Source of the DNA: UBA7672 sp030824255
GTDB lineage: Bacteria; Pseudomonadota; Alphaproteobacteria; Caulobacterales; Hyphomonadaceae
NCBI GenBank assembly: GCA_942493305.1
Contig: OW818686.1
Location: 310,001-374,000 of the forward strand
Length of the DNA stretch: 64,000 nucleotides
Direction: 5' to 3'
The translations under genes and the position numbers were made by a program. Shown here piece after piece: positions 16,283 through 24,066 of this stretch; within the stretch, counting starts at the first letter, position 1, and every line of letters begins with the position of its first letter. The notes under the pieces are model-generated. The model searched no databases and had not been told where the DNA came from. It worked only from the letters and a program-made list of their open reading frames with translations.

Positions 16283-16867
16283 ATGGACAGCCGGATTGCA
16301 CAGCGGTTTCAACCCTTCCTCGCTTCGCGTGAGACTATACGTTGGACGGGGGCGCCCAGGCAGGGGTTTGCTTTGCGCAGCCACGATTTGTTTCTGATCC
16401 CGCTCAGCGTCCTATGGACTGGCTTCGCAGTTTTCTGGGAATACTCGGTTTGGATGCAGTCCTCCGAAAACTCCTTCATGGTCCTTTGGGGAGCAATGTT
16501 TGTCTGCATCGGCGTCTACCTCGTCGTCGGACGCTTTGTCGTCGATGCTTATGCGCGTACCAAACACGCGTATGCGCTAACTGACACGCGCGCGCTCATT
16601 CTCAGCGGCCTGAACGGTGAAAAGCTTGTCAGCATCGACCTGCTGGCAAACACGCAGGTGCGCTATGATGCAGGCGCCAATACACGTGGAACGATTCTTT
16701 TTGGAGCCGATCCAGGGATGCTTCACCCAGGCATCTGGCATCCGAGCGTGCACGGCCTTGCCGAGTTCTTCCAGGCAAAGGATGCCGCTGCAGCCTACAA
16801 GCTCATACAAGTACGCAAACGCGCGCTGGCTCCATCTTCCTCTGCCGCTGGCGCGTTGGACCTTTGA
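16283..16867 (+). CDS. unknown membrane protein with bacterial PH-like region
   Basis: 194 residues, starting 35 bases after the tRNA-Arg. Two transmembrane segments (LFLIPLSVLWTGFAVFWEY and FMVLWGAMFVCIGVYLVVG) are followed by a soluble domain with HAYALTDTRALILSGLNGEKLVSIDLLANTQVRYDAGANTRGTILFG. That pattern resembles bacterial pleckstrin-homology domains that follow a helix pair, as in YdbS/YdbT-like proteins. The base composition is less GC-rich than its neighbours. Function unknown. Confidence 0.65.
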   Translation: MDSRIAQRFQPFLASRETIRWTGAPRQGFALRSHDLFLIPLSVLWTGFAVFWEYSVWMQSSENSFMVLWGAMFVCIGVYLVVGRFVVDAYARTKHAYALTDTRALILSGLNGEKLVSIDLLANTQVRYDAGANTRGTILFGADPGMLHPGIWHPSVHGLAEFFQAKDAAAAYKLIQVRKRALAPSSSAAGALDL

Positions 16868-17036
16868 TACTGTAGCCGTGAAGCGGGTCGTACCTGCCCG
16901 GTGTCCTGAAGACTGTCCCGGACATCACAACAATTCCTGCAAACTTTCGTGGCGCCGCCGCAGAAATCCGCTCCCGGCATCTTAAGTTATGCGTTGTGCA
17001 GGCATACCAACACCTGACGCGCAGAGCGGGGACACG

Positions 17037-19724
17037 ATGCCATCCGAAGCCGAAACCCAGAGATCGCTCGTCCGCATGCTCGGCGCCGTGCTGGGCGATG
17101 TGATCCGCGAACAGGATGGCGAGGATGTTTTCCAGCAGATCGAGAATATCCGCCGTGCCTCCGTCGGCGCCTATCGCGACGGGTCTGACGCTTCGTCCAA
17201 GGCGCTGACGGATGAACTGGCCCAACTCACCGTCGATGAGACCGTGCGCTTCGTCCACTCGTTCGCAAGCTTCCTGCAGATCACCAACCTCGCGGAAGAT
17301 CATGTGCAGCGACAGCGCGGGCGCAGCGGCGCGGATATTGCGGCGTCCGTGGCGGGCGTCGTGACCGACCTGGAGGCGCAGGGCTTCACGCGCGCGCAGA
17401 TTGCCGAACGTCTATCGGGCGGCCTCGTCGCCCCCGTCATCACAGCTCACCCCAGCGAAGCCAGGCGCAAGAGCGTGCTGGACCGCCAGCACGCCATCGC
17501 CCACGATCTCGACCGGCTCGATCTCGCCCAAAGTGATGCCGAACGCCGCCGCACCGAAGCGGACCTCAAGCGCCAGGTGTCCATCCTGTGGCGCACGCGC
17601 CTGTTGCGCCAGATGCGTATCGCGGTGGAGGACGAGATCGCCAACGCGACCTCCTATTTCGCTGAAAGCTTCATGCCCGCCGTGCCGGAGATTTACGCAC
17701 AATGGGAAGAGCTGCTCGGCCACGATCTCAAGAGCTTCCTGCGCGTGGGCACATGGGTTGGCGGCGATCGCGACGGCAATCCGAACGTGAATGGCGAAAC
17801 GCTGCGCCGCGCCCTGCGCACACAGGCGAGCGCCGCGCTGCGCGCCTATCTCGAACGCATACATGCACTGGGGGCGGAGCTGTCGCTGTCCTCCCGCTTC
17901 ACCGCGCCGGGCGACGAGCTGGCCGCGCTGGCCGAACGCTCCGGCGACACCTCCCCGCATCGCGCGGATGAACCTTATCGCCGCGCGCTGACCGGCATCT
18001 ACGCGCGAACGGCCCGTACGCTGACAGCCTTGACGGGCGAAGCGCCGGCACGTGCGCCAGCCATCAACGCAGAAGCCTATAACGGACCGGATGAACTGAA
18101 GGCCGACCTTCAGATTGTGCAGCGGTCTCTGGTGGACAGCCAGGGTCCGTCCTTCAGCACGGGGCCGCTGCCGGACCTGATACGCGCGGTCGATGTCTTC
18201 GGCTTCCATCTGGCGACGCTGGACCTCCGCCAGAACTCCTCCGTCCATGGCCGTGTGGTGGCGGAGCTCCTGAAGAGCGCAGGCGTTGCCGACAATTATG
18301 ACGCGCTGCCCGAGGATGAGCGGCGCAAGCTTCTGATCGAGGAGCTGTCGCATGTGCGCCTGCTGTCCTCGCCCTTCGCCACCTACAGCGAGGAAACACA
18401 GAAAGAGCTGCGCACGCTGGCAGCCGCCGCAGAGGCCAAGCGCCGGCACGGGCCCGATGCAATCCGCAGCTACATCATTTCCAACACCACCGCCGTCTCC
18501 GATCTGCTCGAAACATGGCTGCTGCTGAAGGAAGTCGGCCTGTTCCGGCCCGGCGAGACGCCCGAGGCCAGCATCTTCCCCGAGCCCCTGTTCGAAACCA
18601 TCGGCGATCTGCGCGCCGCGCCCCGGACGATGGGCGATTATCTCGCCCTCCCCCTGATCCGCGCCCTGCACAGCGTCTCCGGGGTGGTTGAGATCATGGT
18701 CGGCTACTCCGACAGCAACAAGGACGGCAGCTACCTCACATCGATCTGGGAATTGCAGAAGGCCTCACGCGCGCTGCATGGCGTCGTCTCCGGCGCCGGC
18801 TTCCGCATGCAGCTGTTCCACGGTCGCGGCGGCGCTGTCGGCCGCGGCGGCGGATCGAGCTTCGAGGCGCTGCTGGCCCAGCCGCCGGGAACCGTCGATT
18901 GCCGCATCCGCGTCACTGAACAGGGCGAGGTCGTCGCCAACAAGTATGGCGATCCCGATCTCACGCGCCAGAGCCTCGATACGCTGGTCGCGGGAACGCT
19001 GCTGGCGTCTCTCACGCACACGCGCGCCAACGAGCTGTCCACGCAGCAGGCCGAAACGCTCGACACGCTCTCGCAGGCCGCCATGCGCGCCTACCGGTCG
19101 CTGGTCTACGAAACGCCCGGCTTCGTCGAATACTTCTACGACGCCACCCCGATCACCGAGATCGCAGACCTCAACATCGGCAGCCGTCCCACGGCGCGCA
19201 CCACCACGCGCAGCATCGAAAGCCTGCGCGCCATTCCGTGGGTGTTCTCCTGGGCGCAGTCGCGCGCGATGGTCCCCGGCTGGTTCGGCTTCGGCTCGGC
19301 CGTGCGCGACGCCGGCGTGGATATCGCGCTGCTGAAACAATTCTGGGAAAGCTGGCCATTCTTCCGCTCGGCGATGAGCAATATGGAAATGGTCATGTTC
19401 AAGTCGGACATGTCGATCGCCCGCCGCTATGCCTCGCTGGTCAAGGACCGCCAGCTGGCCGACAGGATCTCCGGCACCATCACGGCCGAATGGGCCCTCA
19501 CCCGTGACACACTGCTTGCCATCACCGGCCAGTCGGACCTGCTGGAATCCAGCCCGGACCTCGCCCGCACCATCCGCTCCCGCCTCCCCTACATAGACCC
19601 CCTCAACCACCTCCAGATCGAACTCATCGCCCGCCGCCGCAGCGGGGACGAAAGCGAAACCGTAAGGGAGGGCATCCTGCTGGCCATCAACGGGGTGGCC
19701 GCGGGCCTCCGGAATACGGGCTGA
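17037..19724 (+). CDS. ppc: phosphoenolpyruvate carboxylase
   Basis: Anaplerotic enzyme that carboxylates PEP to oxaloacetate with bicarbonate. The 895-residue protein carries the active-site segment VITAHPSEARRKSVLDRQ (His 138), WVGGDRDGNPNV, GYSDSNKDGSY with the catalytic lysine near 562, and FHGRGGAVGRGGGSS. It ends close to the expected NTG C-terminus (AAGLRNTG). The start at 17037 follows AGCGGGG; the frame is open to 16989 but the extra residues do not match the family. The usual HPTE is HPSE here, a conservative change. Weakly structured DNA fills the 170 bases upstream. Confidence 0.97.
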   Translation: MPSEAETQRSLVRMLGAVLGDVIREQDGEDVFQQIENIRRASVGAYRDGSDASSKALTDELAQLTVDETVRFVHSFASFLQITNLAEDHVQRQRGRSGADIAASVAGVVTDLEAQGFTRAQIAERLSGGLVAPVITAHPSEARRKSVLDRQHAIAHDLDRLDLAQSDAERRRTEADLKRQVSILWRTRLLRQMRIAVEDEIANATSYFAESFMPAVPEIYAQWEELLGHDLKSFLRVGTWVGGDRDGNPNVNGETLRRALRTQASAALRAYLERIHALGAELSLSSRFTAPGDELAALAERSGDTSPHRADEPYRRALTGIYARTARTLTALTGEAPARAPAINAEAYNGPDELKADLQIVQRSLVDSQGPSFSTGPLPDLIRAVDVFGFHLATLDLRQNSSVHGRVVAELLKSAGVADNYDALPEDERRKLLIEELSHVRLLSSPFATYSEETQKELRTLAAAAEAKRRHGPDAIRSYIISNTTAVSDLLETWLLLKEVGLFRPGETPEASIFPEPLFETIGDLRAAPRTMGDYLALPLIRALHSVSGVVEIMVGYSDSNKDGSYLTSIWELQKASRALHGVVSGAGFRMQLFHGRGGAVGRGGGSSFEALLAQPPGTVDCRIRVTEQGEVVANKYGDPDLTRQSLDTLVAGTLLASLTHTRANELSTQQAETLDTLSQAAMRAYRSLVYETPGFVEYFYDATPITEIADLNIGSRPTARTTTRSIESLRAIPWVFSWAQSRAMVPGWFGFGSAVRDAGVDIALLKQFWESWPFFRSAMSNMEMVMFKSDMSIARRYASLVKDRQLADRISGTITAEWALTRDTLLAITGQSDLLESSPDLARTIRSRLPYIDPLNHLQIELIARRRSGDESETVREGILLAINGVAAGLRNTG

Positions 19725-19938
19725 GTCGCCCGGACAGGCCGCCTGACCCCCTTCCGGATCGCCCACCGGATCGCCTAGCGGGCGGGCGTTAACGGTTTTT
19801 GGCCGCCCGCGCCCCCCTCATGACACTGGGTTAAGCGAAATCTCCGCAGACTGTGGCGCCGGGAGCCGTTGCGCGCGAATAATGGTCCTCGTACATTCCG
19901 TTGCTGCAGAGCCGCACTCCACCGCGGCGGGACATCCG

Positions 19939-20997
19939 ATGGACTTTCTTCAAGGCCTTTTGAAAACGCTGGTCGACGCCTGGACGGGACTCGAATCGTC
20001 CCTGGCCGGATCGCCGACACTTGCCAGCATCGGCATGATCCTCGCGATCGGGCTCGGCGCCATCCTTGTGCTGTTCGCCTTGATCTCGGTGTTGCGCGGT
20101 CTGGTGTCCATGCGCCGGAGCGCTCTGGCCGCCAAGGTGCGCCGGGATGACGATGTCGGCGCCCGCATCCTGGTAGTCCGTGGCGGCAAGGGCCGGCGGC
20201 CGGCGATCTCGGCCTTCCTCGGCCGTGCTGTCGAGGCGTACCTCAAGGACTACATGTTCGGCGGCCCGTTCAAGGTCATCACCTATCCGGGCAATCTCGA
20301 AGGCGATGAGAAGGCCCACCTTCTCATGAAGCGCACCGAAGCCGATCTGATTCTCTGGGCCGAGGAGCCCAAGGGCACCCGTGGCGTCGCCCGCATGCTC
20401 GCCCGCCCGTCCAATACGTTCGATCCACCGCGCCAGCCGGTCACCTTCCTGATGCCGAAGGAAAAGCCGCTGTGGAACGCGGGGCTCTCCCGCGCGCTGG
20501 CCTACGCCGCCGCCAAGCAATACCGCCCCGCCCTCGGCCGCCCGCAGGACTTCCGGGCCGAACGCCTGCAACCTGTCGTCGAATCGGTGCTGTCCATCCT
20601 CGACCAGAAGCCGAAGGCCGACCCCGCCCTGCTTGCCGAGATGGTGGACGATTCATCCGCCGGCGCGCTGCAGCTCGCCTTTTCGGGCAATGACGCCTGG
20701 ATCGACCGCTCGGTCGAGATCGCCCGCTCCACGCTGGGCGAGATCAACCGCTCCGCCGCGCCGGACCGCTGGATCGCCGCCAACATCACGCTGGGCCGCG
20801 CCCTCCGCCTCAAGGCCGAGAAGCGTTTCGACCCGGTGATGCTGCGCGAAGGCATCGCCCACCTCACCGAAGCCCTCGAAGCCCTCCGCTCCGAACCGCG
20901 CCTCAAGCTCGCCGAGAGCGCAGCCCAAGCCATCGGCGAAGCCCAGAAGCTGCTCGGCACTCGCCGCAAATTCTCGATCTCAGGCGGCGGGATCTAG
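19939..20997 (+). CDS. membrane-anchored protein with helical-repeat (TPR-like) C-terminus, unknown
   Basis: About 352 residues. One transmembrane segment near the N-terminus (SIGMILAIGLGAILVLFALISVL) is followed by an alpha/beta region (DVGARILVVRGGKGRRPAISAFLGRAVEAYL...FGGPFKVITYPGN...EADLILWAEEP) and a helical C-terminus with TPR-like repeats (DRWIAANITLGRALRLKAEKRFDPVMLREGIAHLTEALEAL). The start at 19939 avoids an upstream extension that looks non-coding. No family recognised; a signalling or scaffold role would be a guess. Confidence 0.68.
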   Translation: MDFLQGLLKTLVDAWTGLESSLAGSPTLASIGMILAIGLGAILVLFALISVLRGLVSMRRSALAAKVRRDDDVGARILVVRGGKGRRPAISAFLGRAVEAYLKDYMFGGPFKVITYPGNLEGDEKAHLLMKRTEADLILWAEEPKGTRGVARMLARPSNTFDPPRQPVTFLMPKEKPLWNAGLSRALAYAAAKQYRPALGRPQDFRAERLQPVVESVLSILDQKPKADPALLAEMVDDSSAGALQLAFSGNDAWIDRSVEIARSTLGEINRSAAPDRWIAANITLGRALRLKAEKRFDPVMLREGIAHLTEALEALRSEPRLKLAESAAQAIGEAQKLLGTRRKFSISGGGI

Positions 20998-21002
20998 CGA
21001 CA

Positions 21003-21365
21003 CTATTGGTCGCGATCCGACCTACTGTCCAAATCAATCGAAATGCCAGGGGGCTCTTGTGAAGAGCGCGCCTCTCGTTTCGCTTGGAGGTGCGCGAAGG
21101 CCCAGGTCATTAGCAGTACGACCGCAAAGCAAAGGCCCATGATCAAAAACGACCAGAACCGGGAACTATTGCGCTCCGCGTTGGATACGACCTCTCCCTG
21201 GATATTGTTTGGCCAAAGCAAGATCGTCACGGAGATGCCGGCTGCCGCTCCGACCATAAAGGCCCCAATCTCGCTGAAGCCAATTCTGGTCGCCAGCCAG
21301 AAGCCAGCAGAATAAGCGCAGCCAGCCAGCACTTGTCTAGTCCAGAACTTCGTCTTCGGCCCCAT
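21003..21365 (-). CDS. small unknown membrane protein
   Basis: 120 residues with three likely transmembrane segments (VLAGCAYSAGFWLATRIG, IGAFMVGAAAGISVTILLW and FWSFLIMGLCFAVVLLMTWAFAHL) and a charged tail ending SIDLDSRSDRDQ. Less GC-rich than its neighbours, which may indicate a recent arrival. It converges with the preceding gene, stop to stop 5 bases apart. No family recognised. Confidence 0.55.
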   Translation of the reverse strand: MGPKTKFWTRQVLAGCAYSAGFWLATRIGFSEIGAFMVGAAAGISVTILLWPNNIQGEVVSNAERNSSRFWSFLIMGLCFAVVLLMTWAFAHLQAKREARSSQEPPGISIDLDSRSDRDQ

Positions 21366-21402
21366 GTGCGTACTCAGCCACAGGCCATTCCGCTTGTGAA
21401 GC

Positions 21403-21831
21403 TTAAGCCGCCTTCTCCGCCGGCGGCGAGCACTTGGCGCACAGGCATTTGCCCGCGAGATAGGCCTTCACATAGTCCTCGCCGTAATCGTAGCCGAGCT
21501 CTTCCCCCGGCTTGATGCTCCTGCGCGCGAAGATCCACACGCGCCCCTTGGCGATCTCGATCTCGCAGTTCGGTCGGCATGAATGGTTGATGTAGCGCGC
21601 CGTGTTCCAGCGCGGCGAGCCATCGATCGTCTTGCGCGAATTGATCTCGAACAGGTAGCGCGAGTTCGAGGTGTACATCTCCTCGCGCGTGATCGGCCGC
21701 CCGGTATACTCGATCACGCACGCGCCCTTCGGAATGGCCTCGCCCGCGAACAGGCCGAGGCCGGCGCTGGAGCGCTTCACCTTGAGCTGGAAGTCGCCGG
21801 GAAGATAGCGCCTGCGGATCGTGGTCGTCAT
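21403..21831 (-). CDS. SET-domain protein (putative lysine methyltransferase)
   Basis: 142 residues forming a compact SET domain. KVKRSSAGLGLFAGEAIPKGACVIEYTGRPI gives the SET-N strands, ARYINHSCRPNCE (residues 78-90) is the NHSC pseudoknot motif that binds S-adenosylmethionine, GEELGYDYG (109-117) holds the catalytic-pocket tyrosine, and a post-SET cysteine cluster CLCAKC (129-134) could bind zinc. Enzymes of this fold methylate lysines in eukaryotic chromatin; bacterial substrates are mostly unknown. Domain recognition is firm, activity is inferred. Confidence 0.87.
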   Translation of the reverse strand: MTTTIRRRYLPGDFQLKVKRSSAGLGLFAGEAIPKGACVIEYTGRPITREEMYTSNSRYLFEINSRKTIDGSPRWNTARYINHSCRPNCEIEIAKGRVWIFARRSIKPGEELGYDYGEDYVKAYLAGKCLCAKCSPPAEKAA

Positions 21832-21939
21832 GCGTGGGTCAACTCATCGCAAATGTGGTCCGCCTTCATGCTGAAGACGGCGCCATTCGCCAAGTGGAAT
21901 CGCGTCGCACCACGCCGGGACCTGGCGCAGCGCCCAATC

Positions 21940-22227
21940 TTATCTAAGGGCTTCCAGGATCGACACGGCGCTGGCCCCGCAGATCAGGGTGAAGAACACC
22001 TCCAGGACCGGCACGCGGAACTTCATCAGGTTCCCCCCCACCCAGATCAGCCCCGTCACCGCCGCCGCCACCACCCACGGCCCCAACACAAACCCGAACG
22101 ACCGCTGCAGCCGGTCGAACGCGGCGTAGTAGCCGTGGAACTCGAACAGGTAAGCCGCCCCCAGCGCCGCCGCCGACATCAGCACGGCGAGCCCGGCAAG
22201 AAATCTTTCCAGCGAATCCAGTTTCAC
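21940..22227 (-). CDS. small unknown membrane protein, probable GTG start
   Basis: About 95 residues with three likely transmembrane helices (FLAGLAVLMSAAALGAAYLFEF, SFGFVLGPWVVAAAVTGLIWVG and VFFTLICGASAVSILEAL). Starts are possible at GTG 22227, GTG 22233 or ATG 22281. I prefer 22227 because GGGGAG lies six bases before it and the coding character begins there. That Shine-Dalgarno lies inside the 3' arm of the hairpin at 22234-22275. No family recognised. Confidence 0.6.
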   Translation of the reverse strand: MKLDSLERFLAGLAVLMSAAALGAAYLFEFHGYYAAFDRLQRSFGFVLGPWVVAAAVTGLIWVGGNLMKFRVPVLEVFFTLICGASAVSILEALR

Positions 22228-22233
22228 GGACAC

Positions 22234-22275
22234 TCCCCACTCACGACAACCCTGATTAGGGGCCGTGAGTGGGGA
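22234..22275 (-). promoter_or_regulatory. nested hairpin covering the RBS of the 21940 gene
   Basis: TCCCCACTCAC (22234-22244) is perfectly complementary to 22265-22275. Inside the loop CCCT-GATT-AGGG forms a second stem. On the minus strand the arm nearest the gene carries GTGGGGA, the probable Shine-Dalgarno of the small membrane protein. There is no T-run, so it does not look like a terminator for the gene upstream. It may sequester the ribosome-binding site or act as a DNA-level operator. Confidence 0.6.
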
Positions 22276-22319
22276 TGACAATGCACGCGCACACGTCGCG
22301 CCAGCGGAGCTTGGAGCTG

Positions 22320-22577
22320 CTACCGGTTGTCCACCTGCGCGCGTACGGCCTCAAGGCCTTCCCGCGTCACGCGGTAGGGCCCGCCGTCCTCGCTCCGGAT
22401 CAGCCGCCGCTTCCGCAGCTTGCGGAAGACCGCCAGCGTGCAGTCCGCCAGCAGCCACCCGTCGCGAGTGATGCACTGCACGGCGATGATGTCGCCGCGG
22501 TCGTCCTTGTGTTGATTGATGCGCCCGCCCTGCGCGAGCGCGTGCAGCGTGCGCTGCTCGTACTTCGAGATGTTCAA
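22320..22577 (-). CDS. yjhX: YjhX-family protein (UPF0386)
   Basis: 85 residues matching the YjhX pattern along the whole length: MNISKYEQRTLHALAQGGRI at the start, DGWLLADCTLAVFRKLRKRRLIRSEDGGPYRVTREGL in the middle, and the family's ending VRAQVDNR. In E. coli YjhX is described as a toxin paired with the acetyltransferase YjhQ. No YjhQ-like gene lies nearby, so a toxin role here is doubtful. The winged-helix-like sequence would suit a DNA-binding role (inference). Confidence 0.88.
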   Translation of the reverse strand: MNISKYEQRTLHALAQGGRINQHKDDRGDIIAVQCITRDGWLLADCTLAVFRKLRKRRLIRSEDGGPYRVTREGLEAVRAQVDNR

Positions 22578-23010
22578 AGGATATCGCCTGTCTGAACGTG
22601 AGATCAGCCCGCGGCCCTTCAGGGCGGCGGGTCGTTCAGCGTGAGCGGCAGCCTTCAGATCCGAAACGGATCAGGCGCGGCTCACGAAGCGAAGGCAATC
22701 TCGCACGGCATCCTAGACTCCCATGATGGGACGGCCGCTGTATCTCCCGCCACACGCATCACGGTCAAGGTCTTGGATCAGGACCACCTGGAAGCGTCTG
22801 CGCGGCGGATGCGTCCCCGGCGAAAGCCGGGGTCCAGCCCAAGCAGGAAGCCGTGCGCAGCAGGTCGGGAAAAGCCTTCCAGAACTGTGTGAATCTGAAC
22901 GCAGGTTTTTGAATCCGTCTCAAGCGATTTCAATCACTTGTGCCGGTCCATCCATACAGTTCTGGATGCGTGCGTCCCACACCTGAAAACCTGCGCGATA
23001 CTCAGCGCGC
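22578..23010. other. intergenic region without a recognisable gene
   Basis: About 430 bases between the divergent YjhX gene and the 23011 gene. Apart from the GC-rich hairpin element at 22811-22837, I see only short open frames whose reading (RRKPGSSPS) is a by-product of that element. No clear promoter was found. Confidence 0.5.
22811..22837. repeat. dispersed hairpin element (CCCCGGCGAAAGCCGGGG)
   Basis: GCGTCCCCGGCGAAAGCCGGGGTCCAG-type sequence: a 7-bp GC stem with a GAAA tetraloop. Near-identical palindromic units are scattered in intergenic DNA of many alphaproteobacteria. Only one copy is seen in this window, so its repeat nature is from general knowledge. Confidence 0.6.
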
Positions 23011-23547
23011 ATGAAACGTTGTCCGCCCCTCTGGCTGCTGCGCGACATCACGGCCGCCGCCGCGATGATGGCCGCGCTATGGGCGTTGACCTGGCAGATG
23101 TTCTTCGCCGCCTTCATCGCGGAGAAACGCCGGCAACCGATCTCCCCCAGAACCCGCGCCATCGTCTACAGCCTCCTCGCGAAAGCCGAGGAAGCCCTCG
23201 ACTACGTGCTGACACGACAGGCGCACCGCCTGCTCGGCCTCTCGACGCACACCATCGAACGCACGCTCTACGAGCCGCCCGCCGATCGTGATGCGTTCAG
23301 CCAGCGCGCCCGTCACTTCCACCACTGCCTCGCAAACATCGACGCCGTCGCACGCGCTCTTGCCGAGGAACTCCGCCGCCTCAACATCAGCAAAGCCGAA
23401 GCTGAAGCCGTGCGCACGCGCCGCCCACTGTCGCCGCGCAAGTGGCGGCGTCGCCATCCGCGCCCTCGCGCGCCCGCCACAGCGGATCTCGCATCGCGCA
23501 TGCACGTGCACGCCCGCGGCCCGCCCCAACGCGCCCTCGCTGTTTGA
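23011..23547 (+). CDS. hypothetical membrane-anchored protein
   Basis: 178 residues. One hydrophobic segment near the start (DITAAAAMMAALWALTWQMFFAAFIA), a helical middle (RTRAIVYSLLAKAEEALDYVLTRQAHRLLGL and RHFHHCLANIDAVARALAEELRRLNI), and a very basic Arg/Pro/His-rich tail. No family recognised. The coding character is plausible, but the tail is compositionally biased, so the C-terminal limit and even the gene are moderately certain only. Confidence 0.5.
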   Translation: MKRCPPLWLLRDITAAAAMMAALWALTWQMFFAAFIAEKRRQPISPRTRAIVYSLLAKAEEALDYVLTRQAHRLLGLSTHTIERTLYEPPADRDAFSQRARHFHHCLANIDAVARALAEELRRLNISKAEAEAVRTRRPLSPRKWRRRHPRPRAPATADLASRMHVHARGPPQRALAV

Positions 23548-23641
23548 CACCCCACTGTCCGTCGCCTCAGCAGCCTTGCTTCTGAGGGCGCCCGCCTATC
23601 CCCGCACCGCAGCAAATCTCGGAAACGCCCCAGTCTCGCCA

Positions 23642-23689
23642 TTGACAGGGCGGATTACGCGCGTACTTTGAGATCAGATTACAGGTGTA
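23642..23689 (+). promoter_or_regulatory. promoter and BlaI-type operator of the blaI-M56-tonB operon
   Basis: A perfect -35 TTGACA (23642-23647) and TACTTT (23664-23669) are separated by 16 bases. Just downstream TACAGGTGTA (23680-23689) is a perfect inverted repeat of the TACA/TGTA form bound by BlaI/MecI repressors. It ends two bases before the blaI ATG, so bound repressor would block both transcription and the gene start. Autoregulation is the natural reading. Confidence 0.75.
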
Positions 23690-23691
23690 GC

Positions 23692-24066
23692 ATGACCCAG
23701 ATCTCAGACGCCGAGAGCCGCATCATGGAGGCGCTGTGGCGGAAATCCCCGCTCACCGCCGAGCAGATCATTGCTGGCGTCGGCCCGGAGAATGGCTGGG
23801 CCCCCGCCACGGTGAAGACGCTCATCACGCGCCTGCTCAAGAAAAACGCCATCGCCGGCGCTAAGGAAGCGGATGGCTATTGCTATCGCCCGCTGGTCGC
23901 CCGCGCCCAGTATGTGCAGTCCGAAAGCCAGGGCCTGCTCGACCGTCTGTTCAAGGGCGAGATCGCCCCGCTGGTCGCCCACTTCGCCGAGAACCGCCGC
24001 CTGTCCGCCAAGGACGTGAAGCAGCTCAAGGCCCTCATCGCGAAAATCGAGGATGAGAAAAAATGA
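23692..24066 (+). CDS. blaI: BlaI/MecI-family transcriptional repressor
   Basis: 124 residues. The winged helix ISDAESRIMEALWRKSPLTAEQIIAGVGPENGWAPATVKTLITRLLKKNAI is the family DNA-binding domain, and the C-terminal helices (SQGLLDRLFKGEIAPLVAHFAENRRLSAKDVKQLKALI) form the dimer region. The repressor is normally released by cleavage triggered by an M56 sensor peptidase, and the next gene encodes one with a 4-base overlap. No beta-lactamase gene is present, so the regulated stress is unknown. Confidence 0.93.
   Translation: MTQISDAESRIMEALWRKSPLTAEQIIAGVGPENGWAPATVKTLITRLLKKNAIAGAKEADGYCYRPLVARAQYVQSESQGLLDRLFKGEIAPLVAHFAENRRLSAKDVKQLKALIAKIEDEKK

Noticed and set aside
16171..16867. tRNA-Arg as an integration site with the 16283 gene as cargo
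   Set aside because: No integrase, no repeat of the tRNA 3' end detected downstream by eye, and a single gene before ppc.
22641..22986. Short plus-strand frames between yjhX and the 23011 gene
   Set aside because: Their readable part (RRKPGSSPS) is a translation of a common intergenic hairpin element.
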